DNA of 64,000 bases from Psilocybe azurescens (Eukaryota > Basidiomycota > Agaricomycetes > Agaricales > Agrocybaceae), in the NCBI GenBank assembly GCA_023853785.1, contig JAJIRX010000798.1:427985-491984 (forward strand), given 5' to 3'. The notes beneath the pieces were generated by a model, which saw only the letters and a list, made by a program, of their open reading frames with translations, was not told where the DNA came from and did no database searches. Made by a program: the position numbers and the translations under genes. Below, in pieces: positions 1-9,934 of this stretch (position 1 is its first letter; every line of letters starts with the position of its first letter).

Positions 1-400
1 AGGGCCAAGACACTCGCTCTATGCTTGCACCACTATGCCTCTCGAAATATGCTGCTACTCCCATCTACTCTAGCATGTATCACTCACGCATGATCGCTCT
101 CCTATTTTCATGTTTGAACCTTCACATCCCACTATATGTCCTCTGCCTGCTTTACGCCTCTTCTCGTTGTGTATCCCTCACGTTTACGCATTCTTCATGC
201 TTTGTCAATGTTTTTCGACGATTCAGCAGTCTGGTCCCATCCCTCCTTCCTCCTTGACCGCGTACGCTTATGCGAGAGGGGGGAAAAGAGGCTTCGAGGT
301 ATTCGTGGACCCGAGCCATGTGGATCTGGATATCGGCGAGATTGCGCTGAAGAAGAAGTTGCGGGTTGCGCTGTTAAAAGTAGTGTTCCCTTTTAACATC
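1..400 (+). pseudogene. Chimeric fragment of the large Ser-rich gene locus
   Basis: Two pieces of unit A are joined here. Bases 1 to about 235 match the reverse complement of about 9640-9900, which lies just downstream of the large gene. Bases about 240-380 encode a peptide like part of that gene's first exon (AYATGGKGGFEIYVDPSHVD at about 17890-17800; here AYARGGKRGFEVFVDPSHVD). No start, intact reading frame or splice plan is seen. The same odd junction occurs inverted at 28217-28690, so the copies share an origin. The fragment ends about 40 bases before the start codon of the first SDR gene and may supply part of its promoter. Confidence 0.6.
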
Positions 401-434
401 ATCGTAGAACCTTCTATCTACATATCATCTCACT

Positions 435-2067
435 ATGCCAGCTGTCCCAGCCAACACAAACTCCCGAGTGCTTGTTACTGGTGCCAACGGCTATGTTGCC
501 ATGTGGCTTGTTCGCGTGCTCCTCGGGCATAGATATTTTGTTCGTGGCACAGTACGATCAGAGAGCAAGGGAAAGCAGCTAAAAAAGCATTTTGGGCCCT
601 ACGGAGACAAATTTGAGTGGGTGGTTGTTAATGATATAACTAAGGTGCCTATATTGCTATTATTTTCCCTGTTGTGGACTTATTATGCTAATCTACTGCT
701 TAGGAGGGTGCCTTCGACGAGTTTGTGAGAGATGTTGATGCGATAGAGCATACAGCGTCTTCTGTGAGTCCTGAGAATCAGGAAGATCCTCAAGGTAATG
801 CCATCCCGTAATAAATGAATCCTAAGTTAGGCTCAACTAACTATATTTATTAAAGAGTATATTCGACCTGCCGTTCAAGGCACTTTGAGCATTCTAACAA
901 GCGCCATGAAGTTCGGGTGTGCATTCCCTATCAGCATTGCTTACTGCTCCTGTTACTCAACCGATACTTCACAGTACCAATGTAAAACGAGTCGCCGTGA
1001 GGTCGTCCGTAGCGGCTCTGCTCAGAACTGTGAACGGCCTCACGGTTCTGGATGAGAAAGACCAGGGCAATGAGTTCGTCGAGGTGGCTGAAGAGCTTGG
1101 AACCAAGGCTGATAGTATTCTGAAATATCTGGCTTCCAAAACGTTATCAGAACGAGGTCAGGCACTCATTATCAGTCGCATCTCATCTGAAGGCTCATGT
1201 GTACACAGCCACCTGGGAGTTTTACGAGAAACACAAGGCCAAACTTGGATGGGATCTGGTCGTCCTTAACCCATCTCATGTAAGCAGAATGCAAACCTCA
1301 TACCTCATTGTTTCAATCCCTTGTAACGTTTCTAGGTCATTGGTGTGAGTCTTCTCCTGCTTTTCAGATGCAATAAAGTCACATTAAATTTTAGGCCACC
1401 CTTAGCCACCTTTGCAAGACTTCAGAAATCTAGGCGAGGAAACTCTATCTCTTCAGAGATGGTACAACTTTGCTTGCCAGGATCAAGATGACAGTTTCCT
1501 CAAGACGACATATAACTATGTCGATGTCCGCGACATTGCTGTAGCTCATGTGGAAGCTATCAAGAAGGAAGCTGCCGGTGGAGAAAGAATTATCGTTTCT
1601 GCTGGTAAGCATACCCATCGTCTTCCCACCAAAATCTCCGATTCTGGCGATGGTGAAATAAAGATTCCTCAACATGGCAGGATACACGCATGTCTACTAT
1701 TCTTGTGCATAAACATGAGAGATTGACGCAGATTTTTACATTAGGTAATATGATGTTCTCTCTTCGGCCAGACCTCTATACATCTGGAGTTCTTCCCCGT
1801 GGCAATCCTGTGCTGAAATCGGAGATACTTCTGGTGTTGAACTCTCAGAAAGCCCAAAATACTCTGGGAATCGAGTACAAGAGCCTGGAAGAGTCCACTC
1901 TGGCTAAATTGACTGAGTATAGACAAGGGGCCTGCTCGGACAGAAGTAGAGTGAGCGTGTATCAATGTCTATTTCAACAGGTTCATGTTAGAACCATCGC
2001 ATCGAAGTTATATCGTATGCATTGCGCTTCGGAATTCGAACTACCCCTGGAGGCTGGAGTTATATAG
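435..2067 (+). CDS. NAD(P)-dependent extended SDR reductase (GRE2 / dihydroflavonol-reductase-like)
   Basis: Predicted cytosolic NAD(P)H-dependent carbonyl reductase; substrate unknown. My exon model is 435-644, 704-794, 856-916, 975-1156, 1209-1279, 1336-1344, 1406-1604, 1664-1687 and 1745-2067, giving 389 residues in one open frame. The N-terminus has the Rossmann motif VTGANGYVA (TGxxGxxG; residues about 15-23). The catalytic YxxxK is in KYLASKTLSER. PPL after VIG and YNYVDVRDIAVAHVEA are usual family segments. Exon 6 is only 9 bases (VIG) and exon 8 is 24 bases. The intron after exon 8 starts with GC, not GT. The paralogue at 5875-7378 has the same exon boundaries, which supports the model. 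The last about 40 residues run past the usual family C-terminus, so the 3' end may have another intron. The exact substrate class cannot be set from sequence. Confidence 0.85.
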
Positions 2068-2546
2068 GATATAATATAACTGTGGTGATACAAAGAAGTT
2101 CAGGTGTAAATGCTCTTCTGATATGTCTGACTTCAGTTTTGGGGCACCTACAAATAGGAGCATCTGTCTTTCGTGTGTGTAGGTTTTTTCGGTTTAAAAC
2201 CTCATAGAAATTATCATCATATTAATACATAACAGCATGCCCACTCAGATAGTTGTACCTGTACCCTTTCGCCCCCTCGCTGTAAATTAGTGGTGAGGCG
2301 ATAATTGTATGACTCATGACACCAAACCTCCTGCGAGTAAACTTGGAGTGCTTAAACCCACTTACACGCTCCGTGTTGATCCCATTTCTGCAAGACACGA
2401 ACCCAAGGTCCACTAATGCTTTGAATCCCAACGCAATTCTTATAGTTTGTTTGAGGTGGTTCATGCATCTCATTGTTTCTCAGCAATTCTATGGCTATGC
2501 TTGTCTGACACAATCTTTACGACAAATCAAAGACTTCGGACCGTGG
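2068..2546. other. Intergenic, no gene recognised
   Basis: Only short, uninformative open frames. The foldback element starts at the right edge. Confidence 0.5.
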
Positions 2547-3400
2547 CACTGCTGGCGCTGACCAGTGTAAGTAAAACTTACAGCGAATTAAATACAGAAC
2601 TTATGTAAGAATTGCTGTAAGTATGATATACAGCACTTCTGTTTGAAAATAATACAGATAACAAACAGATATTCTGTTCAGTGGCTGTAAGTTAAACAAA
2701 CAGTATTTCTGTTTCTAAGCTGTAAGTCAATAATACACCTGAATAAAGAGAATTTCTATTCTTTGTCTGTTTGTTAAATATACAGAATAGCTGCATGTAA
2801 TTGCTGTATGTAAAACATACAGATATTGTGTATGTAATCGCTGTATGTTATACAAACACGAGTTCTGTAAAAAAACTTACAGTCAAAGTACAGAATTTCT
2901 GTTTGTTTTACTTATGGAATTTATGTATATAATTGCTGTATGTAAAACTTACACCGAAATATACCTGAGCAATTTGAATACTGTATATTTCGGTGTAAGT
3001 TTTACATACAGCAATTATATACATAAATTCCATAAGTAAAACAAACAGAAATTCTGTACTTGACTGTAAGTTTTCTTTACAGAACTCATGTTTGTATAAC
3101 ATATAGCAATTACATACACAATATCTGTATGTTTTACATACAGCAATTACATACAGCTATTCTGTATATTTAACAAACAGACAAAGAATAGAAATTCTCT
3201 TTATTCAGGTGTATTATTGACTTACAGCTTAGAAACAGAAATACTGTTTGTTTAACTTACAGCCACTGAACAGAATATCTGTTTGTTATCTGTATTATTT
3301 TCAAACAGAAGTGCTGTATATCATACTTACAGCAATTCTTACATAAGTTCTGTATTTAATTCGCTGTAAGTTTTACTTACACTGGTTGGCGCCAGCAGTG
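2547..3400. mobile_element. Long foldback (inverted-repeat) element
   Basis: Two 417-base arms (2547-2963 and 2984-3400) are reverse complements with only a few mismatches, around a 20-base spacer. The ends read CACTGCTGGCGC / GCGCCAGCAGTG. TGG flanks both ends (2544-2546 and 3401-3403), which fits a 3-base target duplication as made by CACTA-type elements; that class is an inference from the ends. The arms are AT-rich and built from many short units such as CTGTAAGT and ACAGAATTTCTGT, themselves partly palindromic. The mirror-image 64-residue frames in the two arms are a by-product of the symmetry. No transposase is encoded, so any movement would need one supplied in trans. Confidence 0.85.
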
Positions 3401-3499
3401 TGGTAAACTCCACAAAGAATGACTCGATAGCTGACTAATCCACAGATAGTAAACCAATAGCGTCCCGTTTGCAACTTTAGACTTGTTTGTGATTCCTGT

Positions 3500-3722
3500 T
3501 GTGACAGTGGGTTCCGACCATCTGGGCCGAGCTGCCCGAGGGGCGGATTAGATTAGATACTGTAGATCGCATCAGCGGCTGTGCACGGTTTGTGTGCTAG
3601 CGCTTTCGTAGTGAGAGAACAACACACTTTGCCCGCGAACGCTATACTGCGTGGCCGCTCGACGAGCATCCCGAGCCTTGCCAGACACGAGCTGCTAGGG
3701 TAGGCCGGATTGGCCTACTCCA
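3500..3722 (+). repeat. Left LTR of the small retroelement
   Basis: It is nearly identical to 5407-5629. The differences seen are three indels of 1-2 bases (an extra G near 3543, a missing GC in the CTAGCGC stretch, an extra G in CCCGCGAAC). This points to a recent insertion. Confidence 0.85.
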
Positions 3723-3999
3723 TTTGGTGACAACAGAGCGATTCCTACCAAGCCTTACCTGTTTTCCCTGTTTCGAGCATTTCCTCAGCTTTAACCTGCC
3801 AGCAGACACCCGAAAACCGCGATATTTTGTGGCAACTGCCTCCTACCTAAGCACTGACAACTGCGAGACTCAAACCACCAGATCTACGGCCAGCCCTGGC
3901 CTACCTGCTTACACCGAAATAGCAAATTTCGACACCTGTCAACGAACTCTGTGCCTTCTGTTCCGTGCCCACTGACAACCCCACCTACACGCTGCCATC

Positions 4000-5355
4000 A
4001 TGCCAGCTGCTTCCGCTGGGAGAAGCGAAGCGCGTCAACGCGCCAACAAGCTTTTGCAGAAGGAATCTGCCCTCCAGCTACACTTTCCCCTGCCAAAACC
4101 GCTGGAAGTCACACCGCCACTCCCACAACAAGCTACATCTACACCTGCTACCTCCACTATTCCCGAGACCACAACACCGGCTCCATGGCCGACTCCTGCA
4201 CCCGCCAGCTTTACCATTTCTTATACTCCCCTTTCCATATCATATCCCGAACCCAAAAAATCCAACTGCGAAACTTCCAACGGATGCCGTTCGAGTCACC
4301 CGCGCTGACCTCGCTATCATACTCGCGCCAGTCATATATCCATGGCTCCAAACATGGGTGGAAGATCAACGTAGCCTTTGCAAAGGAGCGCCTCCAAGCT
4401 GATTGCCAGAAGGATATGGACGACGCAACTGCCAAATTTGCCATTCACGAAAAGGAAATTCGGCCGTGAAGAGTTTAAGCGCGGTTTCGAGACCGGTTGC
4501 AATGCCGCCACCCAGGAGCTCAAAGCCACCTATGAGGAGGACCTTAAGCTGGCTGCTGCTGCCATTGCAGATGACGCACAGGCTCACTCGCGACGAAGAG
4601 TACGGCAATGCCTTTGCGCTTGGCCGTACATCAGGGATTCAAGACGAACGTGAATACCAACAGTCCCTTCGTACCAGCTGTGGTATTCAAACCGAGTCAG
4701 GACCTGATGACCCGATCCATGTTGACTTCAGTATGCAGACCGAAATCCCATCTCCCGAAATTATCCTGATGTCGCCCGAACCCGAACCCGAACCTCCCCT
4801 ACCTTTAGCCTCTAATCCACCGCTTTCCACTTCAGTATCTAATTTTTTATCTTCCTCGTTTGAACCCTTTGAATCAACAGTCCCTCGAATTTTCAGCTCC
4901 ACCAATCCTCACCATTACTCCTGACCCCATATCTACCTTACCACCTTTCTTATGGTCAGACGAGCCTTCCGATGCACCTAATCTTTCACCACCATCACCA
5001 CTACCTTTTTTAGCACCCGTAGCATTTTCTTCTTACCCGTCTCGTGATTTTTTCAGACTTACGTTCGAGTGCGAACCCCTGGGAGAGCTTACAACATCGA
5101 AAAGGACGTGGTCGCCGTTGCTCAACACAACTGAAATTCCAACGTTATCGCAAAAATTATCAACGGCCCTCATCTACACCAGACTTTCATCCTCATCATA
5201 ACCGTTCTCCCTGCACTCCACATTCAACCATGCCCTTTGAACCGCCTTCAACTCTTGCTGCGCCTTTAGATTGGCACACCGACCCCCGACTTTTCGAGCT
5301 GAGCCAAGTCTTGAGAAAATTGGGGTGGGTTCCACCTTTGACACCGATACCTTGA
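4000..5355 (+). pseudogene. Gag-like ORF of the small LTR element, broken by frameshifts
   Basis: The interior carries one protein-like reading that changes frame several times. It starts at an ATG at 4000 (MPAASAGRSEARQRANKLLQ). It runs through a Pro/Thr-rich stretch, a charged, probably helical stretch at about 4440-4600 (FKRGFETGCNAATQELKATY) and an acidic Pro-rich stretch at about 4680-4920. It ends with an Arg-rich tail and a segment LDWHTDPRLFELSQVLRKLG at 5254-5313, stop at 5355. Similar terminal segments recur, as I recall, in uncharacterised repeated proteins of mushrooms. No zinc knuckle or enzyme motif is seen, so the gag label rests on position only. At least four frame changes are needed. 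Confidence 0.5.
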
Positions 5356-5406
5356 GACAGGTTTTCGTGATGCAACGAGGGCGTTGCATTTGTGAAGGTG
5401 GGCACA

Positions 5407-5629
5407 TGTGACAGTGGGTTCCGACCATCTGGGCCGAGCTGCCCGAGGGCGGATTAGATTAGATACTGTAGATCGCATCAGCGGCTGTGCACGGTTTGTG
5501 TGCTAGCGCGCTTTCGTAGTGAGAGAACAACACACTTTGCCCGCAACGCTATACTGCGTGGCCGCTCGACGAGCATCCCGAGCCTTGCCAGACACGAGCT
5601 GCTAGGGTAGGCCGGATTGGCCTACTCCA
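5407..5629 (+). repeat. Right LTR of the small retroelement
   Basis: Direct repeat of 3500-3722, ending in CTACTCCA and followed by CTGT. Confidence 0.85.
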
Positions 5630-5874
5630 CTGTCATCAGGAAGTTCATCATGATCAGCTATAATATCGCGGTGCCGGTTGAAGAAGCTGTGATTTAGCCA
5701 TCCAAATCATGATTCTCGGACCCCTCACGGATAATCGAACATCACGGAAAGCCCAATCCAATGATATGTCCCAGCATCTAAGGTGGCAGATACTTAAGGA
5801 AGACTTTGAACGCGTCCCTTCTACATCAAATCCTTCCGCCTCGTCTTCTCAAAGTATCATCTCTCAACAAAGTT

Positions 5875-7378
5875 ATGCCGACTATCCCAGCCAACTCGAA
5901 CGCACGGGTCCTCGTCACCGGTGCTAATGGTTACGTCGCAGCCTGGGTCGTCCGTTCACTCCTCGAGCAGGGATATATCGTCCGCGGAACAGTACGCTCT
6001 CAAAGTAAAGGCGAACAGCTGAAGAAAACATTCACCTCTGAACACTACGGTGATAAATTCGAGTATGTTATCATCGAAGATTTCACTAAAGTGAGTGTAG
6101 TTCTCCCTACATAGCTGGAGAGCGATGCTGACGGTCGCTCAGGAGGGAACTTTCGATGAAATAGTGAAGGATGTAGATGCAATTGAGCATGTCGCATCTC
6201 CTGTCACTGAAAGTAACACCGACACATATGAGGACCCTCAAAGTACACTTTATACCTTGTTGAGGTTTTTTCATCTTCTCACAACACAACAAAGTATATA
6301 TACAGCCTGCCGTAAAGGGTACCGTAGGCATCTTGGAAAGTGCTATGAAATATGGGTATGAATTGTCTCATCTCGTCTCCCAATTAATAACCATTTTTCA
6401 GGACGAATGTTAAGCGTGTCGTGGTGACATCCTCGGTCGCGGCAATCTTGCGAAATATTACTGTCCCAACAGTCCTTGATGAAAATGATTGGGGTGATGA
6501 GTGGGTAAAGATAGTAGAAGAGAAAGGGAGAGACGCGCCGAGCCTGTATAAGTACTTTGCTTCTAAAGTACTATCAGAACGAGGTACGACATGCTGCAAA
6601 TGTACTGTGGTATTCCGAGAAATGCCGATGGACTCTTTGCAGCTGCTTGGGAGTTCTATGAGAACCATAAAGCAAAACTTGGATGGGAGCTTGTCGTGAT
6701 TAATCCCTCTCATGTGAGATATCTTCGCTTCTCTATGTGTTCTCCTTTTGCTTACCTAATCAAACCATACAGGTCCTCGGTGTAAGAACATCGATATACT
6801 TTATAGGTACATACTCATGATACCGGATATTTTTTTAGCCACCGCTACTGGATTTCAAGGCTGTGTCCGAAGTCACTCGCTCTGTCGAAATGTGGTACGA
6901 ATATATGTCCAAGGACCAGCCAGATGAAATCCTTCAGGGGGATATAACTACATAGATGTCCGCGACCTCGCAGACGCCCATGTTGAGTCTCTGAAAAAGG
7001 GAAGCAGCCGGGGGCGAACGAGTGATAGTGTCCGGAGGTATGTTTACGCTTCTGTTGACAATTAGGATCCTAAGCTTACGAAAATTCATGAAGGTTTATC
7101 AACCTGGCAGGAAACACGTGCATCATTTTCAAATTTTTTCAATATCTTGTATCTCAACGTGCTGTTATTTGATTATAGGTGACCTGCTCTTTTCTCACAA
7201 GCCGCAATACTACGCCGATGGTGCCCTCATGCGGGGAAAGCCCGGTCTAGAACCCGTGATCATGACGATTCTGAACGCGGAAAAGGCGAAGAAGATTCTC
7301 GGTATCGCCTATAAGAGTCATAAAGAGATGACTCTCGATACACTGGCGGTATTTGAAACGAGAAGATTGGTCGTATAG
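5875..7378 (+). pseudogene. Second NAD(P)-dependent SDR reductase, frame broken in exon 7
   Basis: Paralogue of the gene at 435-2067. Exons: 5875-6090, 6143-6242, 6295-6355, 6402-6583, 6643-6713, 6773-6781, 6839-7037, 7094-7117 and 7179-7378 (354 codons). Exons 3 to 8 have exactly the same lengths as in the paralogue, including the 9-base (VLG) and 24-base micro-exons. The Rossmann motif VTGANGYVA and the catalytic KYFASKVLSER are intact. Exon 7 has a lost G near 6940 and an extra G near 7003. Between them the frame hits a TAG at 6953-6955; correcting both restores YNYIDVRDLADAHVESLKKE. The gene is either newly inactivated or carries two consensus errors. The intron after exon 8 here has a normal GT donor. 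The likely role is the same, an NAD(P)H-dependent carbonyl reductase. Confidence 0.75.
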
Positions 7379-7655
7379 GGATTTTCTATGTATCTTCAGC
7401 ATCCCATATTCTAACGTATTGGGAAACATCTAGCTCTGGGTGTCGATTGGGTGTAACTTTGTGGGATTGGCTTTAAATCTGAGTTTCAACAATGTGCCGA
7501 ATAGTATGAAATTGAGTCCAACCTACATTTCCCAAACATCCATCACAATTTGTCGCCTGAAATATTTGATACCAGAATCTATAGCTGCCCTAAGAATGAT
7601 TCCCGCTCCTCCAAAACTTGCCACTTGATCCCATCTTCCTCACTTTTCTTTGTAG

Positions 7656-8268
7656 AACAACTTCGGTTCTGGCTCTTCATATGGACCACATCCACAACCC
7701 GGATATCTCTCTCGGGCTCTTCTACAAGATCCACTACACCAAGGAGCAGATCCTAACTCGCCGGAAGTATTCAAGAATAAGATACTAGTCGTACATCAGC
7801 AGATTAGGGATTTGCAGACGTTTGCGAGGAAGGTTTTGTCAGCAATGTACGTTAACGACTTTATGATTCACATTCGACGGCAGTCTCGGGGTGGTCTGCT
7901 AGATGCTGAATGCTCATATTACAGTCAAAACGCGTAACAGTCTGGAAACTCACCCGCACAAACTGGAGGTACGTCTCAACACGTTCGTCTTGAAACAGTG
8001 TAACAATTCATCTTAACTCTCCAGCTGATATCGCTGCACTGAAGCAAATGCTTGCAATTGTGATGAAGAAGCTGCGAAAATTAGGCATAAGGGCCCTTCC
8101 ACTCGTACCCCCGACCTAGCACTCATAGTATCGAACGAAAAAGCGCTCTTGGAGAACAGGATGGCCAGCGCCAAAGCGCTCCACGAGAAACTGCAGAGAA
8201 GTCAGGATAGCGCCGCCGTTGTCACGAATTTATTTATGACAGATCATATTGCCCGGTATACGAAGTGA
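7656..8268 (+). pseudogene. Remnant of an uncharacterised coiled-coil-type protein gene
   Basis: Spliced fragments read as a family of fungal hypothetical proteins that I know only by pattern. 7656 onward gives NNFGSGSSYGPHPQPGYLSR and then ILVVHQQIRDLQTFARKVLS. After an intron the frame gives IQNA followed by a TAA where related proteins have a tyrosine, then QSGNSPAQTG. After a second intron comes ADIAALKQMLAIVMKKLRKL and a stop at 8117-8119. One frame away the text continues as SNEKALLENRMASAKALHEK to a stop at 8266-8268. Nonsense and frame changes mark it as broken. No start exon was found and no function can be named. Confidence 0.5.
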
Positions 8269-8754
8269 GCTTATGCGGGAAGGCTGCTGTGAATAGAGCG
8301 AGGAAGATGCACCGCCATGAGATCTCGAGGCCTACTTAGCACTTTCCCAAGTTATCATCGACAGTGCCTCCTCGATGATAGTCAAGCGATACCTGGCCTC
8401 ACCCCGTTAAGTGCACCGTATGGGGTGTACGGGAGTATGGTGGGAAGCAGGTTTCTCAATTGGTGATATTGATTAAGGAAGACGAGAAAAATATCTACCT
8501 CCCAAGCAGCGTATAGCGTAATTCGTATACACCTCCAAGACACGCTGAAAGATTGTCTGCAGCAGTGCTGCACTTTTTGTACTTCGCTATATATATCAAC
8601 GTACAGATTTCTATACGTTGGTTACACAACTAGATCCGGTTGATCTTGTCATTATATTTGTGCACGAACGAATAGTTCTCCTCAACCACATTGGTACACA
8701 CGATCCGTCACCAGTCTACATTAGATGTATTACACAGTTTATCGCTTCCGCTAT

Positions 8755-9055
8755 TTTTTTCAAAGCAGCTGGAAAGGGAGAGCTTATGGACACAGAGTTT
8801 CATCCCATGCGATGGAATCTGTTCAACATAGGCGACACTTTTTACGACTATTTCTGAGCCATTCATATGCTTCCTCTATTCCTTGACAGATCAGGTTACT
8901 CGGAACAGTTGATTGTTTATGCTACTTGCACAAGAATCCTGCGCAACAATTGCTACCTCAGCTTCATGTTTTCACCAATTGGACAAGAACGAAGATCATC
9001 TCAGGCTGCGCTTAGATCATATCTTAGGGGATTAGACTCGGGTGGGCGGAATTGA
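8755..9055 (+). pseudogene. Fragment of the NLR C-terminal region (third copy)
   Basis: The translation GKGELMDTEFHPMRWNLFNI, a stop, then HMLPLFLDRSGYSEQLIVYA and a poorly conserved tail ending near GLDSGGRN matches the last about 95 residues of the NLR proteins at 20687 and 32971 (VDAEFHPMRW, MLPPFLDKSGYSKELIAYA). Here it lies on the opposite strand from those copies. An in-frame stop after YDYF and the absence of the NACHT part show it is a relic. Confidence 0.7.
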
Positions 9056-9639
9056 TCACACAGCAGAATGAAATATTATCTTTCTGGTAAGGGCCGTGGA
9101 CTTAGTGAAGCATAGGAGCACCCGACTTATCACCCATAGTATATACCCTTGGAAAAGCGTCTTGTCTGATTCAAGGTGCTGGTTTTCATAGATAGACAGC
9201 CAAAATCAATTCATTCGATCAACGGATAAAGATAAAGGATGTACATAAATAGATTCGCATGAGCAATAGGATTCGGGTGGGGGAGTTGATGGTTTAACAT
9301 CTAAACGTACATGCAAGAAAAAAATAACAAGAAAAGAAAACGCCCATAATATTCCACACAATAGAACGAACAGTGGAAGAACACGACAAGCGAAGCAACG
9401 AAGTCAACAAAGTTTTGAACTGTAATGATGTCAACTGGGGTGTTACAAAAAGAAGAAAAAATATTTTGAAAGCAGTCTCGATAGCGATAACATGGATAGC
9501 AAGCTGGAGAGGGGAAGAAAAGCAGGGAAGAATATAGGAGACGAGAGAACAAAAAGATCAAGAAAAGAAGCAGAAGAACAAATCAGATCGTAAATCGTAA
9601 GAAATGACGTTCTCGGGTCAGGCTGTATATTGCCATCAC
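9056..9639. other. Intergenic, no gene recognised
   Basis: AT-rich, with purine-rich stretches at about 9310-9350 and 9450-9580. Open frames here look random. Confidence 0.4.
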
Positions 9640-9934
9640 CAAATGAACCATCAAAAAACATTAACAAGGCGTGAAGAATACGTAAACATGAAGGATGCGT
9701 GAAGAGGCGTGAAGTAGGCAGTCGTGTGCAAGGGACATATCGTGGGGCGTGAAGGTTCAAACATGAAAGCAGCTGGGCAATCATATGCGAGTGATAGATG
9801 TTGGAGAAGATGGGAGTAGCGGCATATTTCGAGAAGCATAGTAGTGGTGCAAGCATAGAGTGGCTGTTTGACCCTGGAGAGGAGAACATAGACATCGGTG
9901 TCAACACCGGAATTGACCGATTCGAGAACGACTT

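Larger units (their letters stand above)
3500..5629 (+). mobile_element. Small LTR retrotransposon without pol (TRIM / TR-GAG-like)
   Basis: Two 223-base direct repeats, each starting TGTGACAGTGGG and ending CTACTCCA (TG...CA), bound a 1.68-kb interior. CTGT precedes the left repeat and follows the right one, consistent with a 4-base (or imperfect 5-base) target duplication. TGGTGACAACA, just inside the left repeat, could be a primer-binding site. A weak purine tract (GAAGGTGGG) lies before the right repeat. No protease, reverse transcriptase or integrase is visible, so the element is probably non-autonomous. It lies between the two SDR genes. Confidence 0.85.

Noticed and set aside
2845..3102. 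Two mirror 64-residue ORFs in the foldback element
   Set aside because: They are the same arm sequence read from opposite strands.
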